From Pseudomonadota bacterium (GTDB lineage Bacteria > Pseudomonadota > Alphaproteobacteria > Sphingomonadales > Sphingomonadaceae), in contig JAEZFL010000157.1 of the NCBI GenBank assembly GCA_023417515.1, positions 1 through 11,521 on the forward strand: DNA of 11,521 nt, given 5' to 3'. Shown in pieces: positions 6,346 through 11,521 of this stretch. Below the pieces are notes generated by a model, which saw nothing but the letters and a program-made list of their open reading frames with translations, ran no database searches and had not been told where the DNA came from. Both the position numbers and the translations under genes were made by a program. How positions within the stretch are numbered: the first letter of the stretch is position 1; every line of letters begins with the position of its first letter.

Positions 6346-7515
6346 ATGAACTTGCCGGCCAGCGCCGCCGCGGCAGCGAAGACGCGCCAGCCGCTCGCCA
6401 TTTCGGTGGCGGCGGGGGTGCCGGATGCGCTGGATCGCCTCGCCGCCGCCGGCGATCCCGACCACGCCTTCCTTCGCGCCGCCTGGTTCCGGGCGGCCGG
6501 GGCGGACTCGACCTTGCTGGTCCAGAGCGCGGACGGGAGGCCGCTTGCCGCCTTACCGACCACCCGCACCGGACCCAGGGCGATCGGCGCGCATGCCGTG
6601 GTCGGCGCTTATTGGCCGTTCCGAACCGTGCCGATCTCCCCGCGGCTCGGCGACGCGGAGCTGGAGGTGGCGCTCGCCGATCCCCGCGTCCGCACGGCGC
6701 TCGGTCCGCTGTGGCGCATGGGTCCTTTCTACGAGGACGACCCCGCCGGCGCGCGCCTGATCGAGGCCGCGCCCAAGGCCGGCTGGACGATGCTCGGGCG
6801 CAGCCTCGGCAACACCTACCTGCTGGAGGTCGCCGAGCTGCGGGCGCGGGGACCGTGGCCGCGGCCGTCGACGCTTAAGCGGATCCGCAATTACGAGCGC
6901 CAGCTCGGCGAGGTCAGCTACGAGCGGATCGTCGGCACGGACTGGTCGGCGGCGACGTTCGACACGCTGGCGGCGATCGAGGCGGCGAGCTGGATCGCGA
7001 GCCGGACCGACGGCAGCGGCGCCAAGTTCCTCAACCCCGGCTCGCGCGCCTTCTGGGAAAAGGCCGCGGCCGACCCGGTGCTGGCGAACATGATGTCGGC
7101 GCTGATCCTGCGCGTCGGCGGCACCCCCGCGGCTTTCTGCTTCGACCTCAATGTCGGCGCGCTCCAGTACAGCATCGCCGGGAGCTACGACGCGCGCTTT
7201 GCCAAGCTGAAACCCGGCAAGATCGCCACCTATCGCAATATCGAATGGGCGCTGGAGCGCGGCATCACGCGAATCGACTGGGGCGCCGGGGATGGCGGCT
7301 ACAAGGGCGAGATCGGCGCGGTGAAGGGGCCGGCCATCGTCGACTGCTTGTTCGTGCGCAACGCCTTCGTGGCGTCGATGCTGCGCCCGCGCTGGCAGCG
7401 GACCGTGTCCGGAGACAGCGCCGACGACGCGCGCAAGCTGCCGTTGAGCCGGCGCGAATGGCTGTTGCTGGCGAGCGTCCTCACCGCCGCGGCGGCAGGG
7501 GCGCTCGCCGAATGA
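6346..7515 (+). CDS. GNAT-superfamily acyltransferase with BioF2/CelD-like domain, substrate unknown
   Basis: A 389-residue protein. I recognise the family but not the specific function. The C-terminal half (roughly residues 175-335) looks like the BioF2-like acetyltransferase domain (Acetyltransf_6): a basic I-R-N-Y-E-R-Q segment near 180, then Y275-S-I-A-G-S-Y-D-A-R-F-A-K-L-K-P-G, the conserved Tyr/Asp...Pro-Gly pattern of these proteins, and R-I-D-W-G-A-G-D-G-G-Y-K. The N-terminal half is a weaker, probably duplicated GNAT-like region. Relatives act in polysaccharide or cell-envelope modification, but nothing here names a substrate. The last 17 or so residues (372-388) are hydrophobic after a basic stretch, so the protein could be tail-anchored in the membrane. 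A G-rich but weak ribosome site (GTAGGGGG) precedes the ATG. Its stop abuts that of the convergent gene. Confidence 0.75.
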   Translation: MNLPASAAAAAKTRQPLAISVAAGVPDALDRLAAAGDPDHAFLRAAWFRAAGADSTLLVQSADGRPLAALPTTRTGPRAIGAHAVVGAYWPFRTVPISPRLGDAELEVALADPRVRTALGPLWRMGPFYEDDPAGARLIEAAPKAGWTMLGRSLGNTYLLEVAELRARGPWPRPSTLKRIRNYERQLGEVSYERIVGTDWSAATFDTLAAIEAASWIASRTDGSGAKFLNPGSRAFWEKAAADPVLANMMSALILRVGGTPAAFCFDLNVGALQYSIAGSYDARFAKLKPGKIATYRNIEWALERGITRIDWGAGDGGYKGEIGAVKGPAIVDCLFVRNAFVASMLRPRWQRTVSGDSADDARKLPLSRREWLLLASVLTAAAAGALAE

Positions 7516-7896
7516 TCATTCGCCTTCGGGCGCGGGCCGGGCGGAGCCGATCTGGTTGGTGATGCCCACCACGGAGGCGTCCGGAACGCTGCGGTCGAGG
7601 ACGATGCAGTCGCGAAAGCCGGTGCGCGCGCAGATCTGCCAGCGGTCGCCGGGATGGATCGACAGGCTGCGGATCGGCCATTCGGTGACGACCCGGCGGT
7701 TGGAGGTGTTCACGACCCATTGCTCGCCGTTGTAATTGGGCATCTGGAACAGCATCAGCTCGCCCCGCATCGTGTGCGGGCCGCGCTGGACCTCGGCAGG
7801 CTGCGACGCACTGGCCGCGGCCGGCGCCGGCGGCTGGCTCGCGAAAGCCGGAACGGAAAGCACGGCAAGGACGGCGGCAGCAACCATCTTCTTCAT
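7516..7896 (-). CDS. Small secreted beta/gamma-crystallin-like protein
   Basis: A 126-residue exported protein. The N-terminus M-K-K-M-V then a hydrophobic core ending P-A-F-A19 is a clear Sec signal peptide with probable cleavage after Ala19. A Pro/Ala-rich linker covers about 20-38. The rest resembles one beta/gamma-crystallin unit with two Greek-key motifs: F50-Q-M-P-N-Y55-N-G57 in the first, a W-P-I-R-S-L-S-I strand, and W86-Q-I-C89-A-R-T-G-F94-R-D-C97 in the second, where the usual Gly is Asp96. Cys89 and Cys97 could form a disulfide in the periplasm. Start choice: the frame extends upstream to 7929, but the Met at 7896 begins the signal peptide and has GGGGA eight bases before it. It starts 40 bases after the glpK stop on the same strand, so it may be co-transcribed with glpK. 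Function unknown; some relatives bind calcium or inhibit proteases. Confidence 0.65.
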   Translation of the reverse strand: MKKMVAAAVLAVLSVPAFASQPPAPAAASASQPAEVQRGPHTMRGELMLFQMPNYNGEQWVVNTSNRRVVTEWPIRSLSIHPGDRWQICARTGFRDCIVLDRSVPDASVVGITNQIGSARPAPEGE

Positions 7897-7936
7897 CTGG
7901 TGAGTCCCCTGCTCTTCTGTGGATTTCAAAGACTTA

Positions 7937-9439
<1,503 letters not shown>

Positions 9440-9467
9440 CGCGTGACTCTCTCCCTGGTGCTTCATC

Positions 9468-9571
9468 GTCATTCCGGCGAAAGCGGGAATCCAGCTTTTT
9501 CTTCATCATCCACAAGGACTGGCCGTCATCCAGATTGAAGGCAGCTGGATTCCCGCTTTCGCGGGAATGAC
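9468..9571. repeat. REP-like inverted pair of hairpins (copy B) filling the glpK-glpD divergent region
   Basis: Two 29-base arms (9468-9496 and 9543-9571) are inverted copies with one mismatch (at 9476). The right arm is itself a perfect hairpin, ATTCCCGC-TTTC-GCGGGAAT. The outer ends are GTCA and TGAC, as in copy A, and the inner ends share TCCA(C/G)CT, so both belong to one family. A 46-base centre (9497-9542) separates the arms. The element leaves only 28 bases to the glpK start and 14 to the glpD start, so promoters for both genes must lie within or against it; I see no convincing -35/-10 pair. A T5 run (9496-9500) follows the left arm on the + strand, but the hairpin-to-T geometry is not that of a standard terminator. 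Confidence 0.85.
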
Positions 9572-9574
9572 AAT

Positions 9575-9581
9575 AAGGAGG
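9575..9581 (+). promoter_or_regulatory. Consensus-like ribosome binding site of glpD
   Basis: AAGGAGG lies four bases before the glpD ATG and four bases after the end of the repeat. It confirms the start at 9586 and suggests efficient translation. Confidence 0.85.
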
Positions 9582-9585
9582 CTGG

Positions 9586-11040
9586 ATGGACAGTTTCGAC
9601 CTGCTCGTCATCGGCGGCGGCATCAACGGGGCGGCGATCGCGCGCGACGCGGCGGGCCGGGGGCTGTCCGTGCTGCTGGTGGAGCGCGACGATCTGGCGA
9701 GCCACACCAGCTCGGCCTCGTCGAAGCTGGTTCATGGCGGGCTTCGCTACCTCGAGCAATACGAGTTCCGGCTGGTCCGCGAGGCGCTGCAGGAGCGCGA
9801 GATATTGCTGCGCAACGCGCCGCACATCGTCCGGCCGCTGCGCTTCATCCTCCCCGACCCCTCCGGCGGCCGGCCGTGGTGGCTGATCCGGCTCGGGCTG
9901 CTGCTCTACGGGGTGCTGGCGGGACGCAGCTCGCTTCGCCGGCCGCGTTCGGTCGGGAAGGCGGACGGCGCCGCCCGCGATCCGCTCACGGGCGACCACA
10001 TGCTCGCCGAATATTGGGACGCCTGGGTCGACGACTCGCGGCTGGTCGTCCTGAACGCGATGGACGCGAAGCTGCGCGGCGCGGAGGTCGCCACGCGCAC
10101 CGAGTTCCTCTCCGCGCGGCGCGAACGCGATCGCTGGGTGGCACGGCTCGGCGGCGGCCGCGAGGTGTCCGCCGGCATGATCGTCAACGCCGCCGGGCCG
10201 TGGGTGGCCGAGGTCCTCCACCGGCGGCTCGTCGCGGAGACGAAAGCCGGCGTCCGGCTGGTCAAGGGGACCCACATCGTCGTTCCGCGCCTCTACGACG
10301 GCGACCATGCCTATATCCTCCAGCAGCCGGACGGGCGGGTGGTGTTCGCGCTCCCTTATGGCGAGTTCACCATGATCGGCACGACGGATACGCCGGTCGC
10401 TCAGCCGGACGACGAGGCGCCGGACGCGGCGGAGCTCTCCTACCTGTGCGACTCGGCGAACCGTTATTTCGTACGACAGACGAGCCCGGCCGAAATCGTC
10501 TGGTCCTTCGCCGGCATCCGCGCGCTTTACGATGACGGCGCAGCGAATGCGAAGGACGTGACTCGCGACTACCGGCTCGAGCTGGACGACGACGGCCCCA
10601 AGCTGCTGTCCGTGTTCGGCGGCAAGATCACGACCGCCCGGGCGCTGGCGAGCGAGGCGCTCGACAAGCTCGGCGTCGGCGGGCTCAAGTTCACCGCGAC
10701 CAGCCACCTGCCGGGCGGCGACCTCGACGTCCACTTCAACTCCTGGGTCCAGGAGCTGGCGCGTTGGATGCCGCAGCCGATGCTGATACGCATGGCGCAG
10801 GCCTACGGGACGCGGCTGCGGCGGGTGCTGGAGGACGCCGCCGGCCTCGACGATCTCGGGCGTCATTTCGGAGCGGACCTGTACGAGGCGGAAATACGCT
10901 ACCTCGTGGACAAGGAATTTGCGCGTACGGCGGAGGACATCCTGTGGCGGCGAACCAAGGTCGGGCTTCGACTGACCGATGCGGAGCAGCGGGAACTGGC
11001 CGATTTTCTTTCGGAACGGCTGCCCCCGAATGCGGGTTGA
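9586..11040 (+). CDS. glpD: Aerobic sn-glycerol-3-phosphate dehydrogenase
   Basis: A 484-residue FAD-dependent dehydrogenase, slightly shorter than E. coli GlpD (501). It oxidises glycerol 3-phosphate to dihydroxyacetone phosphate at the inner face of the cytoplasmic membrane and passes electrons to quinone. The FAD-binding motif G10-G-G12-I-N-G15 follows a short beta strand (D-L-L-V-I). The family signature S45-S-K-L-V-H-G-G-L-R-Y-L-E57 comes next. Later come N-A-A-G-P-W, K-G-T-H-I-V-V-P, G-T-T-D-T-P and F344-G-G-K-I-T-T-A-R, all typical of GlpD. The substrate is made by the divergent glpK, so the two form a complete glycerol entry route apart from uptake. A small 2H-like gene follows six bases after the stop, probably on the same transcript. 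Confidence 0.96.
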   Translation: MDSFDLLVIGGGINGAAIARDAAGRGLSVLLVERDDLASHTSSASSKLVHGGLRYLEQYEFRLVREALQEREILLRNAPHIVRPLRFILPDPSGGRPWWLIRLGLLLYGVLAGRSSLRRPRSVGKADGAARDPLTGDHMLAEYWDAWVDDSRLVVLNAMDAKLRGAEVATRTEFLSARRERDRWVARLGGGREVSAGMIVNAAGPWVAEVLHRRLVAETKAGVRLVKGTHIVVPRLYDGDHAYILQQPDGRVVFALPYGEFTMIGTTDTPVAQPDDEAPDAAELSYLCDSANRYFVRQTSPAEIVWSFAGIRALYDDGAANAKDVTRDYRLELDDDGPKLLSVFGGKITTARALASEALDKLGVGGLKFTATSHLPGGDLDVHFNSWVQELARWMPQPMLIRMAQAYGTRLRRVLEDAAGLDDLGRHFGADLYEAEIRYLVDKEFARTAEDILWRRTKVGLRLTDAEQRELADFLSERLPPNAG

Positions 11041-11046
11041 GACCCA

Positions 11047-11418
11047 ATGGCTGACGGTAAGCGAATCATCGGCTGGCTCGTCGATCGGGCGCAGCGAGTC
11101 GAATTGCTCCAGCAGTTCCCGCCGCGATACGAGGCCATCGTCGCCGACCATGTCACGCTCGAATCCGGCACGGACGCGCCGCTGCCCGAGGCCGCGGTCG
11201 GCGAGATCATCGGCCGCGCCGACGACGGCAAGGGAGTCGAGGCCCTGGTCGTGTCGATCGACGGCAGCACCGACCGCCCGGGCGGCGGCACCTACCACAT
11301 CACCTGGTCGCTCGCCGAAGGTCGCAAGGCCAGGGAAAGCAACGACGTGATCGACACGGAGGGCTGGGCCGACCTCGACATGGCGGTGCCGGTGACCCTG
11401 CACCCGGCGGAGTTCTGA
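11047..11418 (+). CDS. Small 2H phosphoesterase-like protein (tRNA-ligase CPDase-like)
   Basis: A 123-residue protein without signal peptide or membrane segment. Two H-x-T motifs are visible, D-H35-V-T37-L and Y-H84-I-T86-W, with A-R-E-S-N-D100 shortly after the second. Paired H-x-T/S motifs define the 2H phosphoesterases (LigT/ThpR, fungal and plant tRNA-ligase cyclic phosphodiesterase), which act on 2',3'-cyclic or 2'-5' phosphodiesters of RNA. From memory, the H-I-T followed by K-x-x-E-S-N-D resembles the CPDase domain of fungal tRNA ligases. The motifs are only 49 residues apart and the protein is shorter than LigT (about 180), so it would be a compact form. It starts six bases after glpD with a weak ribosome site, probably translated after glpD. 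Activity and RNA substrate are inferred; the gene itself looks real from its position and closely fitting ends. Confidence 0.6.
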   Translation: MADGKRIIGWLVDRAQRVELLQQFPPRYEAIVADHVTLESGTDAPLPEAAVGEIIGRADDGKGVEALVVSIDGSTDRPGGGTYHITWSLAEGRKARESNDVIDTEGWADLDMAVPVTLHPAEF

Positions 11419-11431
11419 CGGCATGCCTAAG

Positions 11432-11453
11432 CCCCTCCTCTTCCGAGGAGGGG
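11432..11453. repeat. Intergenic hairpin with TTCC loop after the 2H-like gene
   Basis: CCCCTCCTC (11432-11440) pairs perfectly with GAGGAGGGG (11445-11453) around the loop TTCC. It lies 13 bases after the stop of the 2H-like gene and resembles the hairpin at 5303. No T-run follows, only TCGGGGG. It may end or protect the glpD transcript by structure alone, or may simply be a dispersed repeat. Confidence 0.7.
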
Positions 11454-11454
11454 T

Positions 11455-11521
11455 CGGGGGTGGTGGCGCGGCGCCGCCGCGCGCGCGCCAGCGGCGCCGG
11501 GGCCCCCCCCCCCAACCCACC
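11455..11521. other. Low-complexity G/C end of window, possible assembly-end artefact
   Basis: After the hairpin the sequence turns into G-runs, alternating GC (11477-11488) and an 11-base C-run (11503-11513), then AACCCACC. No gene, promoter or RNA is visible. The C-rich end looks roughly like the reverse complement of the G-rich stretch at 11451-11465, as a fold-back read at a contig end would. Confidence 0.5.

Noticed and set aside
9440..9472. Upstream start for glpK adding 11 residues
   Set aside because: The extension runs into the repeat element, while the Met at 9439 matches the family N-terminus and has a GA-rich ribosome site.
9468..9500. Left hairpin plus T5 run as an intrinsic terminator
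   Set aside because: The stem is interrupted by a mismatch and the T-run begins several bases after it. On the + strand it would only end antisense transcripts of glpK.
9526..11520. 664-residue open frame on the - strand across glpD and the 2H-like gene
   Set aside because: Shadow of real genes. It crosses a repeat and the low-complexity end, and is Arg/Pro/Ala-rich without any motif.

Overview
The window reads as GC-rich alphaproteobacterial DNA, most likely from a sphingomonad (Sphingomonadales). This rests on codon use, on closely packed valine-catabolism genes, and on short palindromic intergenic repeats of a kind common in that group. No taxonomic marker gene is present, so the assignment is an inference. 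It looks like chromosomal housekeeping or catabolic DNA: I see no integrase, transposase, phage gene, tRNA, rRNA or CRISPR array.

Layout. Positions 1-6282 (+ strand) hold a catabolic operon centred on isobutyryl-CoA, i.e. the distal valine pathway. In order: the C-terminal end of a probably CoA-acylating aldehyde dehydrogenase; a lone AbrB/MazE-type antitoxin-like gene; isobutyryl-CoA dehydrogenase; a class I polyhydroxyalkanoate synthase; 3-hydroxyisobutyryl-CoA hydrolase; enoyl-CoA hydratase; and 3-hydroxyisobutyrate dehydrogenase. The dehydrogenase, hydratase, hydrolase and second dehydrogenase convert isobutyryl-CoA to methacrylyl-CoA, 3-hydroxyisobutyryl-CoA, 3-hydroxyisobutyrate and methylmalonate semialdehyde. 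The PHA synthase sits inside this run with start/stop overlaps on one side and possibly both. Positions 6346-7515 (+) encode a GNAT/BioF2-like acyltransferase of unknown substrate. It ends flush against a convergent gene (7516-7896, -) for a small secreted beta/gamma-crystallin-like protein.

The right half is a glycerol-use locus: glpK (-) and glpD (+) are divergent, so glycerol would be phosphorylated and then oxidised to dihydroxyacetone phosphate. Six bases after glpD lies a small gene whose two H-x-T motifs and ESND motif suggest a compact 2H phosphoesterase related to the cyclic phosphodiesterase domain of fungal tRNA ligases. The window ends in low-complexity G/C sequence that may be an assembly-end artefact.

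Two kinds of non-coding repeat are spread through the gaps. Kind 1 is an inverted pair of hairpins (4425-4506 and 9468-9571). The two copies share a GTCA head and a TCCA(C/G)CTT tail but have different stems with compensatory changes, so they look like one REP-like family. Kind 2 is a pyrimidine/purine hairpin (5303-5330, 6308-6330, 11432-11453). The most rewarding leads are the PHA synthase inside the valine operon, the glpK/glpD divergent region almost filled by a REP-like pair, the small 2H-like protein, and the orphan antitoxin with a palindromic candidate operator. I do not see a clearly new multi-gene system.
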